64,000 nucleotides of DNA, taken from assembly GCA_007570785.1 (NCBI GenBank), contig ML660772.1, positions 33,357,920 to 33,421,919 of the forward strand, given 5' to 3'. A program made the position numbers and the translations under genes. Of this stretch, positions 32,972 through 43,201 are shown in pieces; the stretch's first letter is position 1, and every line of letters starts with the position of its first letter. The notes under the pieces are model-generated. The model had not been told where the DNA came from, did no database searches, and worked only from the letters and a program-made list of their open reading frames with translations. Source of the DNA: Antilocapra americana (lineage: Eukaryota > Chordata > Mammalia > Artiodactyla > Antilocapridae).

Positions 32972-35900
32972 GTAAGTCAGTCTTTCACAAGAGGCTTTCC
33001 ATTGCTTTGGCTGAGTGTCCTGAACTGCTAATCTATCTGGGAACAATTTATGTTACTTCGTGGTGTGGGATTCCCAGATTTGAAAGGAAGTATAAATTTG
33101 ATCCCCAAATTCAAATAAAGGAAACCTAAATTCATAGATTCTCAGAAGACTTTACCCAGGATTCAGGCCTCATCTCCATTTGCCAGTGAAAGAATTTTTT
33201 TTTTTAGTCCCAATTTTATTGACTTTGTAGCTCTTTGAAGGGCCAAGCTTTACATGGGAGTCTCATTTCTAACTACCCACTCTGTGTGAAGACCTAAGGC
33301 ATTGTTCCTATCCTTATGAAGCTCTTGGTTATCATAAATGGCAAGTTCTCAAAATTGGAGTCGGCTCCATTTGTCACTCTGGTTAAAAATTCTCCTTCAT
33401 TTGGGATCCTGGGAGTTACCTTTAATTTATTGCAAGCCCAGCTCTGCATTAAAAAAAAGTATTTTATACAGCATTTATAGGTTTTCTCTGTTAGTAAGAT
33501 TTTTAGGCTATGCAGCTGGTCATATTGCCAGAAAATAGAGGTTCACAGATGCTTAGAATATTTTCAGACTAAAACTACTCAAGTTGTTCTCCCAGCTTTA
33601 AAAAGCCTCAGAATGCAGAATCTGTGTGAAAAGAATCTATAGAACGCTATAGCTTTTGTGTGATGTAGTTGAGGCTGTTATGAATTATATTATGTAGCTG
33701 GCTATTAGGTGGTATCTATTAGTCGAGTCTGTTTACCTATTCTCTTGAGATTCGTGGACTGTTTCTTGTTTTGCTCCTGTATGTCCCATTGTGCCCAGGA
33801 CATTGATTGAAGCAATCATCACCTTCTTTCTTGCGAGTTGAGAAAACCATTGTTGCTATCACTTTTCTATCCTTTCTTTTTATTTGAACATTTGGATTTT
33901 TTCCCTTCCAGTGGAAGGTACTGAATACTTATGATTCAATAATCCCTCATCCTACTGAGGGCAGTCTTTTGCAAGCAATTAGTATGGAAACTGAAGACCT
34001 AATCTAATCTTTTTACCCCTCTCTCATTATTGACTGATGTAACCTTGGACATTTCAGTGTTCTAAATTTTGGTTATGTTTAGTCCAGTTCAGTTATTTTA
34101 ATAGCTGTGATCAGATTTTTCAAAAAGCGTTTTTGAAGAGAAAGGTAAAGATGATCACTTGTGAAGAATAGATGAATGCTTTTTGAAGATAACCAGTGCA
34201 AAGGCCTAGTTTTATGTGCCAGTTAACCTACGAGAGCTTAGAAATTCTGAAACACATGTGATGCACACCATCAAATAGGGAATTTCTGAAATTATAGTTG
34301 TATGCTAATTAGTCATTTTAAGCTGTGGTTTTTTGAAGCAGTAAATGATCCTAAACCCTCTGTCTCAGTGAGGGGAAAAAAAAAACTTCGAAGTCGGGGA
34401 CTGTTAGTCACCAATATAGAAACTGCCACTTTTCTAAACCTGAATAGAAATGAATTCAATAAAAAGAGACATAATGACAGATTTATAAAAGTAACGTTCC
34501 TTCACATAATGGGTTTCCTATTCTAATGTTTCTTTACTATAATCCTTTAAAATTATGCAAAAAATTTATTATTAAGTGTTAGTAAAGAATTCATTAAAAG
34601 GTTAATAGTTCTGGTTTACCAATTCATTTACTAGGTCACTTAATTATTTAGTTCATTAATTTTGTAAATGTCAGACTTACCATGAACTCTAGTGATTTGC
34701 ATAAGTAAGGTTATAGTTCTAGTGGTAATCACAGTCTAACAACTTCAAATAAGAATTTAGGGTCATTTATACATTTCAAATAATTTTTTTTTCTTCCAAA
34801 CCAACAAGGGAAATCCAACAGCTGAGAAATCATAGCAATTTAATCGAGTTATTCAGCCTCCAATTTTGTCTATTAAAAGAACCATGATGGATGGCTGTAA
34901 TGAAGAAAAGAATCTCCAAAAAACAGGGCAGAAATAGCTTCTAGATTAAGCAATAGGAAGGACTATACTTTTGAGATACATGCATTACTTTTAAAAAATA
35001 TTTCTCTCAATGAAGAGCTCTGAAGTCTTCTAGGGACCCATACTTTATTTATTAAGAATGGTTACTCACTGGGAAAACTGCAGGAGAAGCAACATCTCAT
35101 CATAAGGGTCCTAGAGCAGAGTTGGCTGTTCATATCTAATGAATATCATTTACATCACGCTAATGCATTCACATCACTCACAGGCACTGTTTACATTTAA
35201 TACAAGAGAATGTATACAATATAAAATTGGCACATTATTAGATTTAACAATGGAATTAGTATAAATAGCCATCAGCTGTTGTTTAAACTTCCCCAAAAGT
35301 CACTTGGACAATTCATAGAATAAGATTTTCTTTCTACTTTTCTTTTTCCTTTATGTAGTTTAACATTTTCTTAGCAAGTTTGAATATAGTCTCCTGTTTA
35401 ATAGAGAAAATGAAATATTTGGAAACTTTGGGCTCTGTAAGGGTAATGTAAAGCACTTTTTTGGGGTGAAATTCTTTTCTTAAGGCCCTCTGGGAGAAGT
35501 ACAATTGTTTATTTTAGGCATGTTCCTCAGAGATAGCCCATTGGTTTTTCCCATGACAGCATTCTTTGTACTCAGAGTTTTAGATTTGTTAACAATTACT
35601 AAGAGGGTGTTGATAAAACAGAGAAAGCAATGAAGAGTTAAACATGAAGAAGTAAAGAAAAATCAGTTTCTATTAGGATAATATTTTACATCACAGGCTA
35701 AGAAAAAAATGATCACAGTCATTCACAGGTGAGATTATAAACTGCCATTTCTACAAATGCATGAGACTATGTATGTATTCTTAGCTAAGCATATATTTTC
35801 GTGAAGGTAATAAAATCACAAGAAATGGAAACCTGCTTTTAGAATTGTACTTTGCTTTAAAATATCAGCAGTAACCCAGTAATATACATATATGTGTGGT

Positions 35901-36844
35901 CATTTGCTAACAAAAGTATCTACATTTCATTTTATTGAAGGAGCAACTGAAATTAACGTTTCTGAGAAAGAGTTGTTGAGGGAAGCTCCTCATTTGGGTC
36001 ACTCAGTTTGCCAAAGATCTGGGAATTAATTTGCAGAGTCAAAGCTCAAGCTGATGTTATCAGTTAGGAAGTTATCATCTATAAGAAACAGAACCACAAA
36101 TCAAATGCTCTGAAATAACGGAAATGTATTATTGTGCCTGTTAAGTCAGTAGGTAGGAAAGTCTTCAAGATTTTCAAGGCAAAAGTTTCAAAAACTATTG
36201 AGTCCTCAGGTTATTTTCCATGTCTCCTTGTTTCAGACATCTTTACTGTGACAGCTTTACAGTTATGGACATAACAGTTAAGTAGTCCTGGCAACACATT
36301 CAGACATAGCATCTCCCTCAGAATAAATGGGGAACATCACTTCTTTATCTCTCTTTTAGAAACAGTCCATTCTGCAGATTCCACATGTGTCTCTGAGGAC
36401 ACTGGTCACACCCCTTACCACCTCCCTCCCTTGCCCAAATTCCAGTCACAGGCAAAGGCAACCAGACCCCCTTGATGTGTTTAGAACAGTCAAGGTTCAA
36501 TTAGGGTCATCCTTTCCTGAGTGAAGTCTGGCTTTGCCAGCAAGGAGAGAGGAATTGGCATTGGGAGACACCTCAGAGATTCTTATATCTGTTATCCCCA
36601 AGAATCTTGGGGGAATTCTAGACTTGTGAGCCATGGCCCTTGTTCATTTGCCATGTGACCTTCATCTGGGAAAACATGGTCCTTGAAAAATTATCAGGAG
36701 AGTATGGTTCCATAAAGCTTGGGCCATTTCATCTCCAAAGGGAATGGTAGCAAGAGAATTTTTGTAACTGCCAGCATAGGATTGTGAAAGTCATGTTGAC
36801 CTTGGCCATAAAGTCACCTTAGCTTGAATAATTTTCTAGCACTT
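32972..36844. other. Repeat-poor unique AT-rich DNA
   Basis: Nearly 3.9 kb without a recognisable SINE, LINE or LTR. Several TAAT-core clusters occur (for example CTAATGAATATC at 35136 and CTAATGCATTC at 35160), of the kind homeodomain proteins bind, but this is common in AT-rich DNA. A 74-codon open frame at 34302-34526 has no domain. Confidence 0.4.
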
Positions 36845-36879
36845 TCCAGTAGGTTCATTGGCCAAAGCAAGAATATCTC

Positions 36880-36990
36880 TGAGTGTCAGTCCCCTTATCT
36901 GTAAAAAGTAGGCAATAGTACCAGCCTCACAGGGTTGTTTCAAGGATTCAGAAATGTAGATGAACCTGTTTTGTAAACTGTAAAGCTCAA
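36880..36990 (+). repeat. MIR SINE fragment
   Basis: GTCAGTCCCCTTATCTGTAAAAAGTAGGCAATAGTACCAGCCTCACAGGGTTGTTTCAAGGATT is the MIR core and 3' half in sense orientation. Confidence 0.82.
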
Positions 36991-37549
36991 GACTGTGTAA
37001 TTGAAAGGTATGGTTATCTAATGAATCAGTCAGTTTTACCTCTGCGTGTCACACTTTTCCAGCCATTTAGTCTTGTTTTCCTGCTGGCTCACCAAAGTAG
37101 CTTCCTGCTGTCTCATTACCACCTCATGTTTAACATGGCAAAGATCAAGATTTTAATTTTTTACCGGAACATACTCTTCTCTTTTCAACTCTGCAGTCCC
37201 TGTGGGGAATATTACTCCAATGCCAATCACACAGGCCCGAGTCTGAGCCTATTTTAGAATTTGCTCTTTCAGTCTCTCCCTTCTCAATCATGAGTTCATT
37301 AAATCCTGCCTCTTCTCTGTAGCTTCTCTAATTTTTAGCCTTCCCCCTGCCCTCCCAGAAAAACAAGTATCTAGTTCAGCTTCCTGTGATTTAATACATA
37401 AACCTTCTGCAACCTTTTCATCAGATTTGCTTCTTCAACTTTATGTGAAATCTCCTCAGACAAGATTTAAAAAGCGAGAATTCCTACAGTATACCTCATC
37501 CTACTCTAAGCACCTGACCAGCTTGCTGTTTTATAACAATGTAGAAACT
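36991..37549. other. Unique DNA
   Basis: A 78-codon open frame (37021-37257) without domain or splice context. Nothing else recognised. Confidence 0.4.
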
Positions 37550-38150
37550 ACTGGAGGGTGGGATCTCTCCCTACCTTCTGGGGTTCTTTTGGCTAGTCTA
37601 ATATTAAATTGACACAAGACAGGTTAACTGGAGGAAAAAAAATTAATTTGTATATGTGGTGGTCTCACAGAAATAGGACCTAAGAAGTGGCCAAAGCAGG
37701 AAGCTTTTATACTTTTCATAGATAAAAGTAAGAAGTTTGTGAAGAGCTGACAAGGTGAAAAAGCTTAGGCTTGGGTGCTTAGTGAAGAATCTAAACAGAC
37801 TTTTGTGCTTAGAGAAGTACATTAGTAAAGAAATAACAAGATTTGTTTATATAGGTTGTTAGCCCCAAATGTTTTATCTCTGGTGATAAGGACATCTCTC
37901 TATCTCCTGGTGCCGGTAGGATACTCTTCACAAAGACAATTTATCTCCTGCTTTCATGAAGACAGAGAGGAAGGTCAAAGTTATCTTCTTCCACTGGCTG
38001 CTGCTTAAGAAAATTTAATTTAAAATAACCAGTATGTCACTTAGGCATATTTGGGGGCAACCTGCCCTAAGCCCCAAACCTATGGAGAAGCTTGAAGTTG
38101 GCATATCACACTTGAGAAGCAAGTGCTATTCAGCAAATCTGGGGCAGTGA
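37550..38150. repeat. Possible old LTR-like repeat, family unknown
   Basis: TTGACACAAGACAGGTTAACTGGAGGAAAAAAAATTAATTTG, then GAAGCTTTTATACTTTTCATAGATAAAAG, resembles LTR-linked repeats I have seen described in mammals, but I cannot name it. No coding sequence. Confidence 0.3.
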
Positions 38151-38286
38151 GTTCTTTGAGAACTTTCTTTCCCCCTTTGTTTTGCATTGGGGAGGATGGA
38201 CAGGAGAGGTCCTAGTCAGTCTTTGGGGAAATGAAGAAATTCCAAAGCATATAAGAACATACTCTTTCTGTTCCAAGCCTTTGAAT

Positions 38287-39350
38287 CAGTTCAGTTCAAT
38301 TGCTCAGTTGTGTCTGACTTTTTGTGACCCCATGAAGTGCAGAACACTAGGCTTCCCTGTGTATCACCAACTCCCGGAGCATGCTCAAAGCCATGTCCAT
38401 CGAATCGGTGGTGTCATCCAACCATCTCATCCTCTGTCAGACCCTTCTCCTCCCGCCTTCAACCTTTCCCAGAATCATGGTCTTTTCCAATGAGTCAGTT
38501 CTTCTCATCAAGTGGCCAAAGTATTGGAGTTTCAGCTTCAACATCAGTCCTTCCAATGAATATTTAGTACTGATTTTCTTTAGGATGGACTGGTTGGATC
38601 TCCTTGCAGGCCAAGGGACTTTCAAGAGTCTTCTTCAATACCAAAGTTCAAAAGAATCAATTCTTCAGCGCTCAGCTTTCTTTATAGTCCAACTCTCACA
38701 GCCATACATGACTACTGGAAAAACCATAGTTTTGACTAGATGGGACTTTTGTCAGCAAAGTAATGTCTCTGCTTTTTAATATGCTGTCTAGGTTGATCAT
38801 AGCTTTTCTTCTAAGGAGCAAGCATCTTTTAATTTCATGGCTACAGTCACCATCTGCAGTGATTTTGGAGCCCAAGAAGATAAAGTTTGTCACTGTTTCC
38901 ATTGTTTCCCCATCTATTTGCCATGAAGTGATGGGACAGGATGCTATGATATTTGTTTTTTGAATGTTGAGTAAAACAGCTTTCACTCTACTCTTTCACT
39001 TTCATCAAGAGACCCTTCAGTTCCTTTTCACTTTCTGCCATAAGGGTGGTATCATCTACATATCTGAGGTTATTGATATTTCTGCCTGAAATCTTGATTA
39101 CAGCTTGTGCTTCATCTAGCCTGGCATTTCACATGATGTACTCTGCATATAAGTTAAATAAACAGGGTGATAATATACAGCCTTGATATACTCCTTTCAC
39201 AATTTGGAACCAGTCCATTGTTCCATGTCAGGTTCTTACTGTTGCTTCTTGACCTGCATACAGGTTTCTCAAGAAGCAGATAAGGTGGTCTGGTATTCCC
39301 ATCTCTTTAAGAATTTTCCACAATTTGTTGTGATCTACACAGTCAAAGGT
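38287..39350 (-). mobile_element. BovB LINE, 1.06-kb antisense 3' part with reverse-transcriptase remnant
   Basis: It starts CAGTTCAGTTCAATTGCTC. Minus-strand open pieces at 38437-38625 and 38696-38986 carry BovB reverse-transcriptase C-terminal blocks (FIFLGSKITADGDCSHEIK). The catalytic box reads YVDD rather than YADD at 39051-39065. TTTGAAT lies on both sides (38280-38286 and 39351-39357), a possible 7-bp target-site duplication, though the right copy overlaps eroded BovB consensus. The end lies near the DYAKAFD-encoding block, as in the 13961 copy. Confidence 0.9.
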
Positions 39351-39844
39351 TTTGAATACTCATTTAGAAACTCTAGGATGGGACAGGGGTACCTCCTACT
39401 CCCAATGTAAGATTGGAAAACAACAAAAAAAGAGAGAGAGAAAGAGAGACTGAGATAATGTTTGCTTTGAGGAAGTGGTGGACATAAATTACAATGATAG
39501 AGACACATTTGACCTACAGTTTGGATGGGGGGAGAGCTTTGGAGACAGTAAGGAATTTATCCTAATTCATAATGGAATGAATTGGTGAGTATAATGGCAA
39601 GGAAAAGTCTTCAGTGGAAAAGCGGAATTTGACCATGGCACTGAGCTGTGATTGAACTAGAGGCAGGCCACCTGGAAAGTATAAGACATATATGTCAAGT
39701 TTTAAGTGGGAAATGGAAGATATGGAATGGACCATAGAGATGTATGGTCGCTCAGACTATTATATGCAGAGTGAAAGGCAGTGACAAAATAAATTCAGAT
39801 TTCAGAAAATGAGAGGAAGTAATGGAGAAGGAGTAGGACAAATA
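39351..39844. other. Unique DNA with (GA)n tract
   Basis: A (GA)n stretch at 39429-39448. No gene recognised. Confidence 0.45.
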
Positions 39845-40025
39845 TATGTTAAGTATATACTATATTCTTTAAGTACATCATCTAATTAAATCTTTGTAGC
39901 AATTTTGTCAGCTAGGCATTATTATTATAGTTGTTAACAGATGAGAAAAATCTTAGTCAAAGCCGACAGGGCTGGAAATTGGCCTGACTCCAGGTACTTG
40001 CAAATCGCTGCCAAGTCTCTCAATT
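39845..40025 (-). repeat. MIR SINE, antisense
   Basis: TTCTTTAAGTACATCATCTAATTAAATC, TAGGCATTATTATTATAG and AACAGATGAGAAAAATCTTAG follow MIR in antisense order. Confidence 0.7.
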
Positions 40026-40054
40026 AATATATTATATGGTCATCTTTATAGTAA

Positions 40055-40195
40055 GAGCATGGGGCAAGCAACATCAGATGATTTTAGATTTAAAGGGACT
40101 AATGCTCAGAGTGGCTAAGTGCCTTACCCAAGGCCACACAGCTTGTTTTCTTTGAATCTGGAATTTAAAATCACATCAGCTTGGCTTCTAAGCTC
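40055..40195 (-). repeat. MIR-like fragment, antisense
   Basis: GGGACTAATGCTCAGAGTGGCTAAGTGCCTTACCCAAGGCCACACAGC is the antisense MIR core. It lies close to the previous MIR and may be a separate copy. Confidence 0.6.
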
Positions 40196-40989
40196 ACTAA
40201 ATTATACCAATGACTATAACAAGAAAACAAACAAATGAACATGGCTAACCTCAGCCCTAGGGCTTCACGTATTAGCTATATCACAAACATCAGGAAAGAG
40301 ATTTCTAAAAGGTAGAAGTGAATCAAGAGAGTGTTTTTGCCTTGGGTAAGAAACGGGGATGCTGTGTCATCCTTATACTCTTTTGGGTTTGCATTTACTC
40401 AGTATCCATAATGATGCTCCCAGCATATGGATAACTCCCCCAGAGTGAAGACTAGAACACAGTCCCGCCAAGGCTTCAAGGAGTTTAGAGGGAAAACTTT
40501 GCTCCCTTTTAGGTACTTTCCTTATTCCAAGTGTCTGCCGTTAGCAATAGCTGCTCTCCCTTCCCTGTAGTCTTTTAAGTACTGCTCTAAGTTGATAAAG
40601 ATCACCTTAGCCTCTGGAGTATGGAGGTTTTCTGATGGGGAAGGAGTTGGCAGGAACAGGACAGAAAACTGAGACTTGGTGGCATATACATTCCTCTAAC
40701 AAGGGTACGTTGAGCATCTACTATGTTTCAGGGATGGGATGGTGAAAAAATAAGAATGAGAAATCCCTATTCTGCCCCTTGTCTGTGTGATCTAGGGAAA
40801 ATACTTTACTTCTAGGCTTTCCATTTTCTCCTTTTTCAAGACACATGCAGACATGTATGTATGCACTCACATACACACACATGTACATATACATACATCC
40901 CTCAGTGCTCAGAACCATAGGAAAACTGTTACTGGAAAATCATTATTGGAAAACCATGTTATTTTTTATGGGTTAAAGTCTATATGTGT
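40196..40989. other. Unique DNA with a CA/TA-rich patch
   Basis: ACATGTATGTATGCACTCACATACACACACATG at about 40851-40885 is a small alternating tract. No gene recognised. Confidence 0.45.
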
Positions 40990-41175
40990 GAATGCCAAGT
41001 CACTTCAGTCATGTCTGACTCTTTGCAACCCTATGAACTGTAGCCTGCCAGGCTTCTCTGTCCATGGAATTCTCTAGGCCAAAATACTGGAGTGGGTAGC
41101 CTTTCACTTCTCCAAGGGGATCTTCCCAATCCAGTGATCAAACCCAGGTCTGCCACATTGCCACAAGGGAAGCCC
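40990..41175 (-). mobile_element. Bov-tA SINE, antisense
   Basis: CAAGTCACTTCAGTCATGTCTG, CCAAAATACTGGAGTGGGTAGCC and GATCTTCCCAATCCAG are in antisense Bov-tA order. The head end is shortened (CACAAGGGAAGCCC). Confidence 0.9.
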
Positions 41176-41287
41176 AGATACACAATGCACTGATCTGAAT
41201 GGAGAGGGAGGAGCACAGAGAAAACATGCAAATACAGATGTTTCTAAAGTCAACTAGATTGTAATTATGTTGAGTAAGAACTCCCAC

Positions 41288-41457
41288 TTGCCAGGCTTCA
41301 GCAATACGAGAACTGTGAACTTACAGATATTCAAGCTGGCTTTAGAAAAGGCAGAGGAACCAGAGATCAAATAGCCAACATCCACTGGATCATCAAAAAA
41401 GGGAGAGAGTTCTATAAAAACATCTGCTTTATTGACTATGCCAAAGCCCTATAGCAT
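41288..41457 (+). mobile_element. Orphan internal BovB reverse-transcriptase fragment
   Basis: A 170-bp sense fragment translates to ARLQQYENCELTDIQAGFRK and onward through IANIHWIIKKG to FIDYAKA, the fingers/palm start of BovB reverse transcriptase including the first catalytic Asp block (F-x-DYAKAF). It then stops matching. Both ends are cut inside the element and there is no BovB 3' tail, unlike all other BovB copies here. It cannot be active. Confidence 0.85.
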
Positions 41458-41524
41458 ACTCTTAAAATGTTGGTCAATTTGGTTCTTCATTTTTTTCCCC
41501 AATTATGTTACAGATCTTATGGTA

Positions 41525-41572
41525 CGTGTGTGTGTGTGTGTGTGTGTGTGCACGCGTGCGAGCACGCACATG
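41525..41572. repeat. (TG)n tract grading into CACGCGTGCG, alternating purine-pyrimidine
   Basis: About 13 TG units are followed by CACGCGTGCGAGCACGCACA. Almost the whole tract alternates purine and pyrimidine, with several CpGs. Confidence 0.9.
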
Positions 41573-42010
41573 TTTGTAAAGCACATGGGTTCCTCTCAAA
41601 CTATTTACATAAACCATAGCTACTTGCCTTGGTCTATTCCTTGGCTCTCATTGTGTTAATGGCAACTCCACTGCTAAAGAACCACATCCTTTTTCCTTCC
41701 CTTGGTCAGTTTCAAAGCATCCTGTAATAGTAACATTATTAGTAACATTGCATTTCTCAATGACCATGTTTAGCTATAGACAAGGTGACCCTAAAATTTA
41801 TCATTTGAATTAAATGCTTTTGAGAATGAAAAGTGATGCTATTAATAACTACTTATGGGCAATAAGAATAAATTGGGACTCTCCCAGAGAGCCTGGATAT
41901 ATAGTCGTCTTACTTCCCAGGTGTGGTGAAGAATTTATAGTTATTTTTTCATTATGAATGTGACTGGCCATTTTTTCCTAGAGCGAATGGTAACTCAAAA
42001 TAAGCCATTT
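41573..42010. other. Unique AT-rich DNA
   Basis: No gene or repeat recognised. Confidence 0.45.
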
Positions 42011-42024
42011 CCAGAAAATTAACT

Positions 42025-42342
42025 GTTTTTTAAAAATTCTTTTTTGCCTTCCCTGGTTCTTTGTTGCTGTGTGCGGGCTTTGTCTAGGTGAGGCAAATGG
42101 GGGCTCCTCTCCAGTTGTGACGCTTGGGCTTCTCATTGCGGTGGCTTGCCTTGTTGCTACATGCGGTCTGTTAAGTGAGCAGCTCAGTAGTTGTGGCGTG
42201 TGGGCTCTAGAGCACAGGCTTAGTATTGTGGTGCATGGGCTTAGCTGCTCCACAGCATGTGGGATCTTCCAGGACCAGGGGTCAAAACTGTGTCCTTTCT
42301 ATTGGTAGGCAGATTGTAAATCACTGGATCACCATGGAAGTC
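42025..42342 (-). mobile_element. CHR-2 type SINE, antisense, with perfect target-site duplication
   Basis: TTGTTGCTGTGTGCGGGCTTTGTC, GGGCTTCTCATTGCGGTGGC and GGGATCTTCCAGGACCAGGGGTC follow the antisense CHR-2 SINE. Perfect 14-bp repeats CCAGAAAATTAACT at 42011-42024 and 42343-42356 flank it. Confidence 0.93.
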
Positions 42343-42356
42343 CCAGAAAATTAACT

Positions 42357-42697
42357 CTTGAAGCCAGTGGCCATCAAATTCATCTTTGCATCTCCAGGGT
42401 TCAGTTTATATATGGGAAGCAGTCAAGAGATTTTAATCAGCTTCTAATTAACCAATCCACCTGATGTCAAAAGCATCACCCAGTGATCAGAAGACCTAAT
42501 ACTGCTAATAAATAGCTACCACTTCCCAGGGTTGATAAGAATGTTTAATACAGTCATGTAGAGTTGTTTTTTTTTTTTTTTTTTTAGAAAATACAAGGTG
42601 TAATATTTTTACCAAAAAACCAAGACTCTGAAGAAAAGAAACACAATAGTCAAAATCTGGTCCTTTCCTTAAAGCCCAGCCCAAAACTAAACCCTCC
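42357..42697. other. Unique DNA with poly(T)
   Basis: A T20 tract lies at about 42567-42586 with no attached retroposon recognised on either side. Confidence 0.45.
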
Positions 42698-42860
42698 TAG
42701 GGCAGCACTTCTCAAACTTCATGTATGAATTTATCACTTGGAGCTCTTGTTGAAATGCAGATTGCAGTTCATAGTTTGGGTACAGTCTGAGACTGTGTTT
42801 TAATAAGCTCCCAGGAACACCGATACTGCTGGTCCCCAGGCCACACTCTAAGCAGCAAAG
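42698..42860 (+). mobile_element. MER5A/MER5A1 (hAT-Charlie) nonautonomous DNA transposon
   Basis: GCAGCACTTCTCAAACTTCATG, GTTGAAATGCAGATTGCAG and AATAAGCTCCCAGGAACACCGATACTGCTGGTCC follow MER5A1 in order. Confidence 0.85.
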
Positions 42861-42889
42861 GCCTTAGAGTATTTCCAATCTAGTCTAGG

Positions 42890-43060
42890 TACTCACTTCC
42901 TGCTTTTAATTGTTTGCCTTCTCTCACAAGGCCAAGCACTCCTCTGAGGCCTTCAAGCATTTCATTCATCTTTCTGTCCCCAGGCCTCAGCACTGCACCT
43001 GGCATAGCTCTCTGCCTGCCAAAGGGTAGCAGCTCAAAATAAGCTGTTCAACCCGTGTAG
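42890..43060 (+). repeat. L2 LINE 3' end fragment
   Basis: CTTTCTGTCCCCAGGCCTCAGCACTGCACCTGGCATAG is the L2 3' terminal region in sense orientation. Confidence 0.65.
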
Positions 43061-43201
43061 TCTTACAGAACCTTTAGCCAGTAAATCACTCCTAAAGAAG
43101 GACCTGGTGAATGATGCTGCCTTGTCTTTGTGTATAACACACACGACGTTCAGCATATTCTTTTCCCTTTCAAAACCAATTTCTGATTCAATTTTACTTT
43201 T

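Noticed and set aside
32878..33129. An 83-codon continuous frame across the candidate exon
   Set aside because: Reading through ignores the strong splice sites; only the 66-nt part between them is proposed.
39351..41457. A 2.1-kb inversion joining the BovB at 38287-39350 with the orphan fragment at 41288-41457
   Set aside because: The two pieces would fit end to end, but the 38287 copy has possible flanking TTTGAAT repeats and seems to continue past the junction in eroded form. No matching breakpoint is seen at the other end.
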